Notes: a model not told the origin generated them from the letters alone. A stretch of DNA of 64,000 nucleotides from Talinum fruticosum (GCA_021018815.1 JAITYX010000059.1:2170001-2234000); one strand, 5' to 3'. Positions 38,001-51,700 are shown, counted from the stretch's first letter. Numbers and translations: made by a program.

Positions 38001-41000
38001 ATTCTAGATTTGTGAATAGTACATTAACATGTATTTGTACTCGAGGATTAGCATGCATTACCTTTCGCTGATCTTGCAGATAAGTTTCCCCACGGATTAA
38101 AAATGAGGAAGGATCACCAGCAGCCCAAGAGCAATCTGTGCTAAAACTAGGATCTTTGGGAAGTGTTGCCCCGTAGCAGCATGTTAAATCATCAACACGA
38201 GCTGAATCTTGAGCCTTTTGAGCTGCAACAGTTTGTCAAACTTACCAAGTTAGCACGCAACAGATAGCTTTCATCCTTCATGTTACATCCCAACATGGAC
38301 TGATATGTTAAACTATCACCTGTACAGATTATAGTACCTGTAAGATCTTGCAGCTTCTTCACCAGTCCAGTAGCTGGCCGTCTAGGCTGGTGGTAGCCCT
38401 GCTGATGACAGTCAACAGTCAAATGATTTACATGCACCAGTAGATCAAAACTCCAAGAAGAAATCAGCATAAAAGAGCATTATATATGCAAATGGAAGTT
38501 CCGACAAGACTCTAAGAGCAACATAACTGATATTATACTTCTACCAAAAACATTTAATAACTGTCACTTTAAGAAGTTCCAAACAATAACCGGTATTTTA
38601 CACCGATTATACATGATTGAGAACTTTTGGTACAGAAGATGCTCTCCCTCACCATTTCTGCTAAGTTCTACGTTAGGCTGCCATATGTATATAACACCAC
38701 AGTGACATGATCTAGAAAAGTGACATTCTTAATTCAAAAACCAATCCTCATCTATATGTCACTGTAAACTGTAAACTAGTCATAATTTCAACTTCATGTT
38801 GGAATATCTGAAGTACTTACCATTTACACAAAAACACCACCATTTAGTAAGGAGATGGAAGTGCTGAGCAATAATACGAGTAATAAAAACCAAGGTAGAA
38901 AATGTGGTCCACCTTTTTATAATTATCATTTCCAAATATTTTAGAATATGATATAGACTAAAAGCCCATCAAAGAGTTCTGTCGCCAGGAAAAAGACTCA
39001 TCCAAGTGACACATCTCTTGCGAGAAGCATAGAAGCTGCATGCTTTTAGGAACAGTGTTCTTGCCCAAAATATGAAAAGAGAAACTTTTCTAAAGAGTCA
39101 CAATGGAGTCTATATACCCCTTAAGACTCCATTTTGGGAGAGAGAAAGACCCCTTTAAGGGTCATCATTTGGGCATGTTTCACATTCTGCATTTTATTGA
39201 TGGACATGTCAGTGGCTGAAAAGTGCAGGGTGAATCTGAAGAATCAAGTTTCCTTCTATCTACAAGGCTAATTTGCAGACTCCTCATGCAAGCCAATAAC
39301 AGGGGAAGATTAAGCCTGAAGGAAAGTGACCCACATGTTTGGAGCTATTTCTTAATCGTTGTTTGGACACTGCTTCCTTAAGCTTAAACATGGAAAAGGA
39401 TCCTCATTGTCTCCTCTAGCATTTACAATTTAATTATTACCGACTTTTACAGAAGCATATATAATGAAAATATGACACCAGTCGACAGATTGCTTAAAAA
39501 CACTCATTGAACCAGCAGAGATGAGCAGCATAATTCAAACAGTAGGAATCCACAAAATAAAGAAAATTTTGCAGGAAGCAAATACCAGAGTGAGGGATTC
39601 TTCATTTTCAGAAGGCCATCCACACTCTAAGTTGTCAATATCTGAGGGTTCAAGTACATCAAAGAACTCATCAGATGCATCATTCAAATCCATCAGACCA
39701 GCAGCTGTTGACGTTCTCTCTTTCTCTGCATTATCTTCTAATCCATTGCAATCCACTTTTCCCTCAAAATCTACTGGGGCCTGAACTTTAGTCTTAGTGT
39801 CTTCCATTCCACTTGGAGACAATCCTATGGCTTGGATCGATGCTGCAGATGCTAAACCCCGATCATGGTGGTTTCCATCTTTGGCTCGGAACATCTCTCT
39901 CAAAGCTTAAACACATACAAATGATAAAATTTAAGCAACATGTTGAGAGATGTGTTCAGTACCAAGTGATAAAAATGTACAAAATTTTTAAAAAAGAGCT
40001 TTCTAAGATCCATGAAGTTTTAAGTTTGAAGCATTTAAAGACTGAACCCTCTATTTTCTTCAAGTACTAGTTATACAAAATTGAAAACAGCCAGCAAAGG
40101 CTAATTGTGGATACCAGCGAGTCTTCCCAGCATTTTAATTGTGATGGCTCTTGCAGAAGACACAAGCAAATAAGACCTCCATGACTTCCAATCAATAGCA
40201 AGCATGTGTCTCACAACTGATCGATTCCCATCACTTAGAGGACAAATCACGTACCCACCACCTACAGGATGAGACTTCTCATCAATAACTTACTTCCCAA
40301 ATAAGGTCAAGTGCTTAAGAATTAACCCAAAAAAGAAAGGAAGAGCTTAAAAGGAACGCATATTAGGTCAAAGCAGATGTTACTCTTGCTCTTTCAAAGA
40401 GCCTTAAATGAAATGGGATAAAAAAACCATTCAAGCAGCAAAGCATAATGCTGAAGTTAAAGCATACTTTTGAGGCATGCGCGAATACATCCTTGTTGAG
40501 GGGGACACTTTTTATGATAGACAGAGTGGTACAGAATTACTGCAAGCAAGAACGCAGAGATCAGATCAAGTTTTCTCAGGCAAGGAAACAATAGTCAAAT
40601 GTCTGAGTGCAACAGGACTACCATATGTTCCGTCCTCTTCCCTTCTCCAATAACGGCGCAAAAGCAAATCTCTTGGTTTCATACCCCTGTAGACTATGTT
40701 TATTATGACATTGCATCTAGAAAAAGCGGCAACAAAAGGATTTACTCAGACAGCTAGCACCTACCATGGTAGCCAATCGTGGTACAGTTGTTTCTGAATT
40801 ATATCCGTATGACCATCCAAGCGTTCAACCACACTGCCCCTGTCGAAGCAAAAGTCCCATCTGGAACATAGTTATAAAATCAACAAGCTGCGACTGAGAA
40901 ACTGCCATGACCAAACCTAATATCTTATTGGCTATGTTCATCTAATCTTAAGTGGATCGAATAAGAAGTTCTGAAGTCTAAAATTTTCAAGTAAATTGTA

Positions 41001-44000
41001 GAACTCTTACTCTGATCTTGAGGGACCTAGTGACATTAGCGTCTGAAAGATGGCTTCTGAAGTTCCATGAATAACTCCAACTGCCATTATCGCTGGATGA
41101 TCATCCCAGAGCTGCCAAAAACAAATGTCTTAAAGAAATTTCATGCATGAAGTAAGCAGATTGGAACACAGCCTACCTTTATGTTGACCTCATTCTTTGA
41201 TTCTTTAAATAACCGTAACCCTGCGTGGTATTCTACGTATCAGCAGACGTGCAGTTAAAACTACATACTATTTTTTTCAACGGTGAAAGAGCGCTGAACA
41301 GTACCGTTCTGGCAACCAATAAGTTTCCACGGTGAGGGTGCAATAACATCACTTGTCATTGCATCCACGCGGGCCGATGAACACTGAATCCACTCTGCAT
41401 AGTTCCCTGAAAGTAACCTCCTTGATCTACCCAATCTGTTGGAAAGAAAAGGGACAACACCTGAGGGTATTGTTTGAGCAAACTTAAAGAATAAGTGGAC
41501 TCCAACGTTGGATTTGTCTTAAATTGATTAACTAATGGAACGCCTGGATTAAAACAAATTGAAGGGCAAAAATTGAATTTTACAGAAAGTTTTAAGACAA
41601 TTTCACTCGAGGACTCATATAAATAAGCCATAATCATACCTTTGGGAAGGGGGGACAATAACAACACAAGCATATGCCAACCTTCCCCCGAAAAAAAAAA
41701 TCTCCTTTGTAAATTAACAAGCATTCTTGGTTATGTCCTTATCGTAAAATAGATCATTGTTACAAAACATGACATCCTCACCAGAGAAAAACATGCTAAA
41801 ATGTCCCATTTCTCATTCTAAAATGGCATACTAAAATTGACTCACCTCCATTTTTTACCAGAACAATTTGCCAGGTTGCTAGTGTTGGGAAATTCCTGCA
41901 TGGTTATATATGAGACAGATTTATTCAATATAGGTATCACTATCACCCAAAAACAATATGTTCGCGAAGTATGGACCAAACCTTTGACATGGCATCGTGA
42001 AGGGACCTAATCCATCTAGCTGCTTCCTCTGGACTGCTTGCTCCCAACTGTACCAATAGTATTTCTTAGTTAAAACACCCCATGAGGCTAGGCTAAATGC
42101 ATTAATACATTGATACATTACGTAAAAATGTACACACCTTGAGCTTTTCATTGTGATTTGAGGTGTTCAAAAGTGTAAATGCAAAGAATACCTACAAGTT
42201 TCAAACAATTCTTTCAATCCCACCAAAGAAAAAGTTGAATAAATTTAAGAAACTAGTTTTGAGGAGAATGTATAATTTCCAGCATTCTTACTTTCTTCTG
42301 AATGTTCTCCATTCCATTGTCTGTAACCCTTAAGCATGAGTCGATGATCGCGCTCCCTATTGGTACCTGGAAAACAAGCAAAGAACAAAGCTCTTTAGTT
42401 ATTTGAAGTTCAATCCCACCGAAAAGAAGAAAAAGATCATCAAAATCCACTTCAATGACGATGATCAGTTTATCGCAATTCAGCATTCACAATGATCCCA
42501 ATAACAATTCGGTACAATCATCGACTCAAGAATCCAATTCTACCGTAAATTATAGACACAGAAATGGAACTAATCAAAGAATGATAAAGAAAGTAGAATC
42601 TCAATAGCGTTTTTAGCTCCAAATTTGTCAAAATTTTCGCAGGTTTGAAGCTTATCATTTACATAGGCTGATTACCACCGACGACGAGCTCTTCACGATA
42701 GCCGATTTCTCGCCACCGAACGATGTAAGTTCTTATTCTCTGTCTTTCCCCGCTCGATCTCCACCCACATTTGCCCCACCCTCCGCCGCCGGTGGTAGCG
42801 GAGCGCGGCAGCGACCGCTCAATGGAATATACCGCGAGATTGGTGGAAGGCATATGGGAAGGTGTGAGTTCAAAACCTCTCTCCGATTAAAAAGTGTTTT
42901 TCCCTCCTTTACATTATTTCCCTCCTTATTATTAGACTATTTATATTTTACGGTAAATAAATATTTTAGTTATAAATATTATATATTTTTCTTTCAAGTA
43001 ATGATATATTACAGTTTCATATTTATAATGGCAGTAATTAACCAACAAACTTATTAAATATTCTCAAATGTAAAATTCATGACGATCATATCCGATAATA
43101 TTTAAGTTATACCATTTTCAAAGGGAAGTGTAAAATGTACATCTTATGCCCAAAAAAAGGGGAAGGAATATTATATATTTTAAAAAATCAACTCAATTCA
43201 ATCTAGGACAGAATCTAAGTCAAATCGACTAAATTTATATATATTTTTTAATTAGTATAACACATTTTTTTCGTAAAACGTATAATTCTCTTCAAAGTCA
43301 AACGTATATTTTATTTCTCATGTATATTTGTATATTTTTCGAGAATACACGCTCCTAAGTGCATGATCCGAAAAACGACTCATCTCAAGCAGCTCAAACC
43401 TGGATTGGGACAGGCGAGCCCAGTCGTAATATTTGAAGATTAGTATGTAGGGAACTGGGCTAAGCGTGATAGGGCTTATTCTAGTCTAGATTAGCCCAAA
43501 TAAGTCAGCGCCACTAAGTTCAAATGCATGGGCCACACACTTAGGACAAGTACGTTCACATAATTGACCACCTCTCATAGTTCCCTTTTTCTTTTTTTTC
43601 TTTTTATCCTTAAATAATGGGGGAAAATAACATATGCGAAATTTAAACACCGATTTATATGCAAATTCTGAAATGCTCCCGAGAGTATATACTTCTAGCA
43701 GAGAGAAAGGAAGATTAGGCGCACAAAATTCAAGTTATTTTCCCATTCGTCCAATCATTTTGTGACATATGGCGAATAGTAGATACTTCCACGTGTGTAC
43801 AAGATGAGTTGCCGATTTATAATAACAATTGTAAATTCATCCAACAAGGCTCCATGGTGGTGTGTGATATAGGGGATATTTCTACACATCTATCATACAT
43901 TTGAGAGTTTATACTCTCATATATATGTCGATAAATGGTTGAATAAAACGGAAAATATGGGGGATTTTATAGACCAAACATAATGATGTGGCACTCTGTA

Positions 44001-44735
44001 TATATATATACTATCGGATAGATATAAAAATTTGCAAGAATATTGGGATAATATACTGCTACTACATGCATTTTTTTTAAAAATTGTATGGATTTTTACC
44101 AATTAAGAAAAATAAGCTTGCCTTTTAATTTTTTTTTTAAAACAAAAGCCTAAATAATGAGAAAAAAAAAATTGTTATAGCCTATCTATAATCACATCCT
44201 CCTTTTTAATAGAAAATAATAGAATGGAGTTTGGAATCCATACCACGAGACAATAAAAACAAAAACAAGACTAACATATGTAAATTATTAAATGCTTTTG
44301 GGAGCATATACTCTTAATGTAAAGAGAAATATTAGGCCCATAAATTTTTCCTCTATTTTCCTAAGTAACATATGACAAGAAGTAGATAATTCCATATGCG
44401 TATAAGACGTTATTGACTAACATACCTTTCAACTCATAATCCAACTACACAATTTAACATGGAAAATAATAATAATAATAATAATAATAATTTTCCACAA
44501 CCAGGATTCATTAAAAAAAAAGCATAATCAACATCAAGAAAAAGAAAAGAAAGAGAAGGGGTGATAGATAAAGAAAACAGACCTCATTTTCAGAGGTGGG
44601 GATGGTTTTGAAGCTCTGAAGGTGATTATCATGGAGAACAAAGTACCTTTTGCGAATGTTGTGCATTCCAAATCGATTATACCCAATTATGTAAAGCCAC
44701 CCCTCCATTTTCCCATCATTTATCGCCATACCCAT
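35079..44735 (-). CDS. EDR2-like protein with PH, START and DUF1336 (EDR2_C) domains
   Basis: Lipid-binding regulator; Arabidopsis EDR2 binds phosphatidylinositol-4-phosphate and restrains defence cell death. I assembled 21 coding exons, every junction in phase with GT-AG borders: 44583-44735, 42292-42366, 42138-42191, 41982-42047, 41846-41895, 41305-41435, 41177-41220, 41011-41111, 40765-40860, 40622-40686, 40468-40539, 40115-40261, 39586-39905, 38338-38398, 38062-38222, 36887-36988, 36710-36760, 36453-36596, 36247-36342, 35304-35405, 35079-35171. The product has 727 residues, near EDR2's 718. PH domain: about residues 9-116 (KMEGWLYIIGYNRFGM to EEAARWIRSL). START domain: about 165-355 (WKLIGCQNGLRLFKE, LWDDHPAIMAVGVI, LYHSVYHKKCPPQ). 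Acidic linker: 356-458 (LMDLNDASDEFFDVLEPSD). EDR2_C: about 505-724 (CSWAAGDPSSFLIRG, MVGADWLQSD, EKFVNGDDAYRNSRFKLIP, GSSTVARGVVSLVLGYL). It ends VLVRP and stop. No frameshift is seen. Whether it is EDR2 itself or the At3g54800/At2g28320 type cannot be settled from domains; position favours the latter. Confidence 0.96.
35756..35781 (+). promoter_or_regulatory. G-quadruplex-like tract inside an EDR2-like intron
   Basis: Runs GGG, GGGGG, GGGGG and GGGGGG separated by 5, 1 and 1 bases on the plus strand, within the 841-nt intron between exons 19 and 20 of the minus-strand gene. The transcript would carry the C-rich strand. Confidence 0.5.
39102..39134. repeat. 10-bp inverted repeat in the EDR2-like intron 13
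   Basis: AATGGAGTCT and AGACTCCATT are perfect reverse complements around a short AT-rich loop, within the 1,187-nt intron between exons 13 and 14. Probably part of an old inserted element. Confidence 0.5.
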
Positions 44736-45010
44736 TTCACATTAACCGATCGAAAACACCCACAAAAATCTGAAAATCCCTTCAATTTTGGTTTTTTTTT
44801 TCTGGGTATTTTCGGGGTCAAATTTCAGAACCCCTTTCCTAGCCTTTCTGGAATTTGTTGTATCAGTTGAATTCAACAAGGAAAAAAACCTAAATTAAAA
44901 GCAAAAAAATAAATTTGAAGAAATTAGGGTGGAAATAGGGCAACAAAGCCCCTGATTCCCCTCCCTAGGGAACCAGAGGATGAATTTACGATAAAAAGTT
45001 GCTAATCCCT
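44736..45010 (-). promoter_or_regulatory. Putative 5'UTR and promoter start of the EDR2-like gene
   Basis: Upstream of the ATG at 44735 the minus strand has a leader-like stretch without ATG-rich coding potential. I do not see a convincing TATA box, so the transcription start is not placed. Confidence 0.3.
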
Positions 45011-46323
45011 CCCAAATTTGATCCCTCTGCTTTTTCCTTGTGTTTTAAAGCTTTGTTTTTGGGTAGTTGGAATAACCGCCTTGGGCTTTTTTAGGGTGTT
45101 CCTCAGAAAAATGGGGATACAATTTGGCGTTCACTTCCTTCCTTTCTTTTTTTTTTTAATTTTGAGAAATTTATTTGTCTCCCGAAAATGCATATACACA
45201 CAAATGGTAGTAGTAATAAATAAACAAATATAGAAAGGTGATGATACGTATCTAAATTAAATTAATCATATCACAATCAAGATTCAAAAAAGAAACTAAA
45301 ACATCTTATGTCAAGGTCCTAAACAGATGATCAAACCCGAGAAGCACAACACCGCAAGCAAGGGGTACCAATCGAGCTACATACAGTTAAACAAGTTGAA
45401 TTCTACATTCGAATGGTTATTTTCGTGTGAGTCTATCAAGGAGCTCTAAAAACCATGATACAAGACATTGCATATGTGGAAGTGGAGCGCTAAAATGACA
45501 AAGGCGAAAGCAACTATTCAAGCATAGTCAAGGTGGAAAGTTGAGCTTTTAACTAGGCCAATCCAACAACACGTCCACATTTCTACAAATATTACAGAGC
45601 ACCGTTATATATCACATATATATAATTTGTTTTTGATGTGATTTTCTCATATAAATTTTTTTATTATATATATTAGAGTACATCCTTCCAATAACATGGT
45701 ATAACAATCTTCGAGTCGTTCTATTTAACCTTTATTATATGGTAGTCTAACATGATATTTTACGGATGCATTTAGTTTTCTATCTACATAAGAAATAATA
45801 AGAAAAATTTTACGGACACTCGAATTAGAACGTATGTTATGAGAAAATTATTATCATTAGAGTTCGAACATCGACCATTTACAGAAAAACTCGCCGCCAC
45901 GGTGGCAGAAAGGTCCAAAAACAAGTGAGATGTGGCAAAGAAATATGATTAATAACGGTTAGTCCAACGTTTTAAGAGGTTATTAATTAATTAATAAAAA
46001 AGTAAATAGAAATGTTGAATTATTAAATAATGGGAGTGTAAAATAAAATAGCATCATCAAAGGCAAGAAGATGCCCATAATCATCGATGTGGGCAAAGCA
46101 CCATAAAAGAAGAGGTTCCCCTTTTTCTCATAAAAGGTCAGCTTTCAAGTTGACTTGCCTACAAAGTCTGACATTTTTTGATGGTAGTAAAAGGGAATCC
46201 TAACACCACCCACCCCACATTTCAAAAAAAAAAAAAAAATAATATTCATTTAAAGCTACCATTTTTTAAATTTCATGTCTTGTGAGGAAAAACTTAAACG
46301 TTGATTAGCTTAAATTTCTTTTT

Positions 46324-46525
46324 TACTATAAGGGTATACAATAAAAAAAAATGAAACATCGACGAGTTTTCCGATGGGATTTGCCAAATTTCGACGGAAA
46401 TATTCGTTTGAATTGCACTTGTCGGTGCGGAGTTAATCGACGGGCCCGTCGGAATTCCTTAAAAAGAAAATTATTGGAATTCCCGACGGACATTTTGCGT
46501 CACTATTTTTGTTTTTTTTTTAGTG
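46324..46525. mobile_element. Possible small CACTA-like element with CGACGGG subterminal repeats
   Basis: The left edge reads TACTATAAG (one base from CACTATAAG) and the right edge TTTTTTTTTTAGTG, as in CACTA ends. The interior is rich in CGACGGA and CCCGTCGG words, including the perfect palindrome CGACGGGCCCGTCG at 46438-46451. A 3-bp target duplication is not clear. The short open frame across it looks accidental. Confidence 0.4.
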
Positions 46526-46549
46526 ATAATTACTTTCAATTCGTTAATA

Positions 46550-46808
46550 CTCCTTCGGTTTTAAATTACATGTCGTTTTAATGTTATAAAAGTGTATGAA
46601 GAAAAACTAAATTCATGTAAAATTTGTGTTAAAAGACCAAGTTACCCCAATATTTTATTGGAAATGAAGAAAATCAATAGAAAAAGGGGAGAAATAAAGC
46701 AAATTAATAAGGACAAATTGGTAAACTAGTAATTAATAAATCATTGAAATTGTAAAGTGACAAGGAAAAAAGTTAGTTAAAGTGACATGTATTTTAAAAT
46801 GGAGGGAA
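46550..46808 (-). mobile_element. Stowaway-like MITE, copy D
   Basis: CTCCTTCGGTTTTAAATTACATG after TA and TATTTTAAAATGGAGGGAA before TA. The interior (aaagaccaagttacccc, ggaaatgaagaaaatcaata, ggacaaattggtaaactagt, aaagtgacatgtatttt) is the near match of copy B and the reverse of A and C. It abuts the CACTA-like element on its left. Confidence 0.85.
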
Positions 46809-47715
46809 TATTTAACATAAAAATTCTCCTAATAAGTGCACTTTTAAAAATTTAAACTTATGTTTTTTTTTATATCCGATCAAACTATTATCACTTTAAC
46901 CAACACTTTGTTAGTAAATTCATATTATTTATTAACTATATTTGGATTTGACAGTTTGGATGTTATTTTGATGCCTCTAGCTCTATTTGCTACTTTTTTT
47001 AATATTAACTATACAACTTGCACACATTATATTAGTAATCTTCCCATGAAATGACCTCGTATATATATATATATATATATATATAATTTGACATGGTATT
47101 TTATTGTATAATTAATAAAATTATAGTGAATACCATAGTAATCAATATTACCTAAATCACACAACATTTTAAAAATTTCTGTATATCGTATATAAGACCG
47201 TCATAATTAAAGATATAGCGAGATAGACATGTTAAGAATGACTTTTAATTATTAAAGAGATGATTTATTACTCATTTAAGGCAACATTTATTAAGCTACC
47301 CATATATTAATAACTCTTAGATTAAAAAGTCAGTATTTAATAACCTTAAAATCTCTAAAAATATGACACGATAAAATTCATGACACTTTCGTAAGATAAT
47401 TTCATCTAAAAATTTACGTTCATGGGCTTCTAAAAATAAAAAAATCAACCCCTTATCTGTCTCCCTTTACAATGTTAGGGATTTGTTTGTAGGCAGGGGT
47501 CAAATGAGCCATGAAAAGGAGGGGGAGAAATGAAAGGGGGAGGGGTCAGTGAGTTTGTTCGTAGTAGATGTTCCTTTGTGGGAAAGAGAATAATTAGCTT
47601 TTTGCCCAATCCAAAAGATGTGACCAACATTTTTCCTTTACATAGGTTTGTCTTTCCAACATAGTAAACTTAAATAAATACAATACTAAATAAATTTTGA
47701 AAAAGTTGCCCTAGG

Positions 47716-47973
47716 AGTAGCACTGACAAAAATTTAGGTTCGGGGTTAAAATTAGGTTGGATAAATTTGTTATTAGACGAATTTTTGCTCGACATCCGAT
47801 TTTTTACGGATTGGACAAACAATAAATTCGAGTTAAAAACGGATTCGGACAACATAAACAGGAAAATTTTATATCCAAATTTAAAATTCTAACAAAAGAT
47901 CACACCCGAATCCGATTTTTCTCGGATCGGACGAATTTGAGTAATTGGGTCGGTCGAAATTTTATCGGTGCTA
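47716..47973. mobile_element. MITE with AGTAGCACTGACAAAA-type termini
   Basis: Left AGTAGCACTGACAAAAATTT pairs with the reverse complement of the right end, TAGCACCGATAAAATTTCG. CCTAGG flanks both sides (47710-47715 and 47974-47979), either a 6-bp target duplication or, being palindromic, part of the terminal repeat. The interior repeats CGGATTCGGA/TCCGATTTTT words. Non-coding, about 258 bp. Confidence 0.65.
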
Positions 47974-48728
47974 CCTAGGCACTCCTCGCAATCCACTCTA
48001 ATGCTCAAACAACTCACAAGAGTCAGTATTATCTAAATCTTTAGAAACTTCGCCCATCGATAATTTTACTTGATAAAATTTTACATATAACTTTTTAATA
48101 AGTAATTGGTTAAAGAAGTTGTTGTATAAGTCATACAACACAATGAAATAATATATTTAACAACACTAGTTAAAGAAGACCTCTACTGTAAGTATCAATC
48201 AAAATAATAACAATTATAAGAAAAAATATATAAAATTTGATTGTATGACTACTCTATCAAAAGTGTCCTATTATGATTAACTACACCACATTTTTGTCCC
48301 CAAATTCTTAGTTTGGGGATATTTTCCATAAATTTATGTTATGGTCTCGAGTCTATGGACTCGAGTAACGTGGTAAGCAACAAGTGGAGGGGGTGGGAGT
48401 AGCAACATTTGCCGCATATATTTTTCTTTAACTTTTGTGATTCATTTTTATAGATCCGGAATCACATAATAATTTATAAGCAGAATTTAAAAATCTACCC
48501 AATGGGCACCAACACCTAATAAAATAAACCAATAGATTATACATCCCGTACAAACACGGGATAATCTTGTACATAAAAATACACCAAACTCTACTAAAAT
48601 AGCTGAAGACCAATATTTCATTTCACCCGACATTAATTTTGCAAATTGACAACTACAAGATAGTGTACACTCTTGAGTATGGTCCATTGTAACTCCAAAT
48701 AATATGTACACAAAAAGTAGAAAATATA

Positions 48729-48749
48729 GGATGTAGGATGTAGGATGTA
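48729..48749. repeat. (GGATGTA)3 tandem repeat
   Basis: Three perfect 7-bp units, followed by GGG. Confidence 0.9.
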
Positions 48750-51700
48750 GGGAGGGCCATTCCTAGGAGAGGTTTAGTGTTTTTGTTGACCAACCACTAA
48801 TGGGACTTGGCCATAGTTAAGTGTTTTGCTTTTTAAGCGATTAACAAAGGCTACCTCTCCTCTAGGCTTCATCACTATGCACCTAAGAGTAAAGTTGCCA
48901 ATAACAACGTTTTCCCAAAATTATTGGAGGATAAAAAGCTTGTTATTTGTTTAACCATTTAGAGGAATAATAAAAGGGGATTGCGATATATTAAGATTCA
49001 TAACTAATAAGGGTTTCTTTAACGGTTTTTGTTATATATATATATATATTTTTTTGGTGAAAATTCATATATTTCTACAAAGTATCAAAAGATAGAAAGT
49101 ATACGTATAAAGGTGATCCAATTTTACTAATAGCATATTCAAACAAACAAAAGTAAATTTACATTTAACAATGTGACGTGAGTAAATCTCAATTTTTGTA
49201 TAACTGTTTCAAAAGAAGGTATCTCAAATTGGATCGACTATAAACTTATTTCCTTAACCCGATGTCTAGTTGTATAATTGTGTGCTTTCTTTGGTGTGAC
49301 GAAGTTTAATTAGATCTGACTTAGAGTGTGAACAAATGAAAATATGTCGGACTATTTAGCAATCAATTGGATTATTAACAATTTTTGCATGATTAAACAT
49401 TAATAATTAAGAAATTGTTAACCATTTTCAGAACTATAAAACCTTATCTATATTAAAAAGGGATTATTGGATTTTAATGTTTTGAACATTGGGTCATGTT
49501 ACTCATAAAATTCGAACTATTGATTGACCCCTAATATCCTTATCTTTAACATTAATATTTTTTAATAAGTAAGATTAAGTCAAAAATTTTGCTATTAATT
49601 TAAAATATTTTACTAATTGATTTGAATAACATTACTACCTATGTTTAATTCCTTGTGTTTTGTGATTGAATTAGTTACGGGAAAATTAAATCTAAGACCT
49701 AAAAAACTTAGAATTTTAATGTCTACTTTTTACATGACCGTGTCCCAATAGTGTCGTATAATCGGTTAGTGGAAATAAGTGATATGCAAATACATTACTT
49801 GCTAAATGTGGGTTTCCATTTTCCAAAAAATGCCAAAAAAATTTCAAAACTAAAAACATAAAAAGAGAACAAATTAGAGATCAACGTTTCATCAATATAA
49901 ACTATTCACATATTGGAAATTCTTCTGGAAAAAATAATAATTAAAAAATTAGATTTTTTTGGGGACAAATATTAGACATTCTTGGGTGGGTTATGAGTAA
50001 ATGGGAATTTGACCCAAAAAAATTAATAAACTTTGACTATTTTTTAGTTTTATAATTTTAATATACTCTGAATTAAAGCTGATACATAAGATACTATTTT
50101 TTTCCCAAAAAAAAAAAAAAAAAAAGAGCTGGCGATGCCTGGAACATTATTCGTCAACGACTATGACCCCCACGTTTGTCAGCATCATTATGAAAATTTG
50201 AGCAGAAAAAAGAATAATCAAACACTCCGTTGATTTACATTCATATTACTGTTTTCTAAAAAATATGAAAGATTTGCTTCTGAGAAAAAGAGAGAATAAT
50301 ATCTTGTTAATTTATTTGCAAACAATACAATCACATATAAAAAAAAATAAAAATAAAAATTCCAGCATATGCTCTGGCTTGGGATTGGAAACCCTTCCAT
50401 TATCTGTCTTCTAATTTCACAACAAAATGAAAAATTCTCTTTCATCATTTTTTTCTTTTTTCAAGTGTTACGGTACACTAAAAGAATAATTAAGTGCCTA
50501 GAACATGTGTCCTGGGGTCAGATCTTTAAGAAGAAAATAAGGGTTCGATTCTTCATAAATTATATAAGTGACTAAAACATGTAGAAGAATAGCATGGTTG
50601 GTTTAAAGGTAAAAAGTTGCATTACTTGAAATTTTAAATTTGTTTTTTGGTGAGATTTTTTAAAATTTTTCATTATATGTTTATAATGCTGTTTTAATTA
50701 ATGCCTTCATAGCTGTCTAGAAGTAGAGCTGTTTTAATTAATGCTGTTTTAATAATTTTTTTATCTAAAATTAAGTGACTGAATATTGTTAGTAAATTTT
50801 TTAGAAAGTGTCGAAGAAATTAATAGATTATTTTTACTTACAAAGTTACGGCTATTTTTTAAAAATAAAAAATAAAATGAGTACATTCTCATGTATGAAA
50901 TGTGTGGACATTTGATAATAAGGAGGATTTTTTTTTTTAATTTTTAGGGAAGGATAACGATTTCATTAATAAAACATCAAACTGCATTTACAATGAAAAA
51001 CATACATGAATAATTGTATATCTAAAATATAGATATAAAATTTAACTTTCAAATAATTAATATAAATCTTATTGACATTTCGTTGCGAAATCATGACAAA
51101 CTTTTAATGGATAATTTTCGATGACTCGACATCTTTCATATTGATGGAGAATCTCACAATCCGTGCTATAATAATTTGAAAGTCAATCTTCATCCATTGT
51201 CTTGAACCATATTAATTAATCATAACTCTCATATAAAGAGAGACTAACACTCCCATCAAAAGGTAAAAAGAAACCTCTTACAAATAGAGAGACGAAATTT
51301 ATTAATATAAACCTCAAATTGAGCTAACAATCGACATAAAAATTACTTAAAAATAAGGCTTACCATCAACAAAAATTATAAATGGCAGCCCCTCTTAAAC
51401 AGAGAAAGGGTGGAGGTTAGAATATTTTAGGGTTTTGCATTCATGCTATTAATCGAATAAAAGCTTGTCAAGAATGAGATATTCGATGAAGATTATTCCA
51501 GTCTATTGATTTTTGGGAAGTCATGCATGGAGACCAGACTTTTCACTCCTCAAAAACATACCATAATTAAGACTTTGTCAGCACATGATAATTATATAAT
51601 ACACTTAAAATTTAAAATTTTATTTAAAAGAATAAGTCTCAAACTCGTTAAACTAATATGTAATTAGACTTTGTAATTATTATAGTAAATTACTTTGTCA

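Noticed and set aside
39535..39903. A separate 122-residue gene
   Set aside because: It is exon 13 of the EDR2-like gene read on into its intron; the acceptor at 39906 and donor at 39585 join in frame with exons 12 and 14.
41356..41724. An independent 122-residue protein
   Set aside because: It is the wrong frame over exon 6 of the EDR2-like gene plus intron; the true frame reads LGRSRRLLSGNYAEWIQC.
46351..46581. A small basic protein with Cys residues
   Set aside because: The frame crosses the CGACGGG repeats of a CACTA-like element and runs into a Stowaway-like MITE; the Arg/Cys content comes from the repeats.
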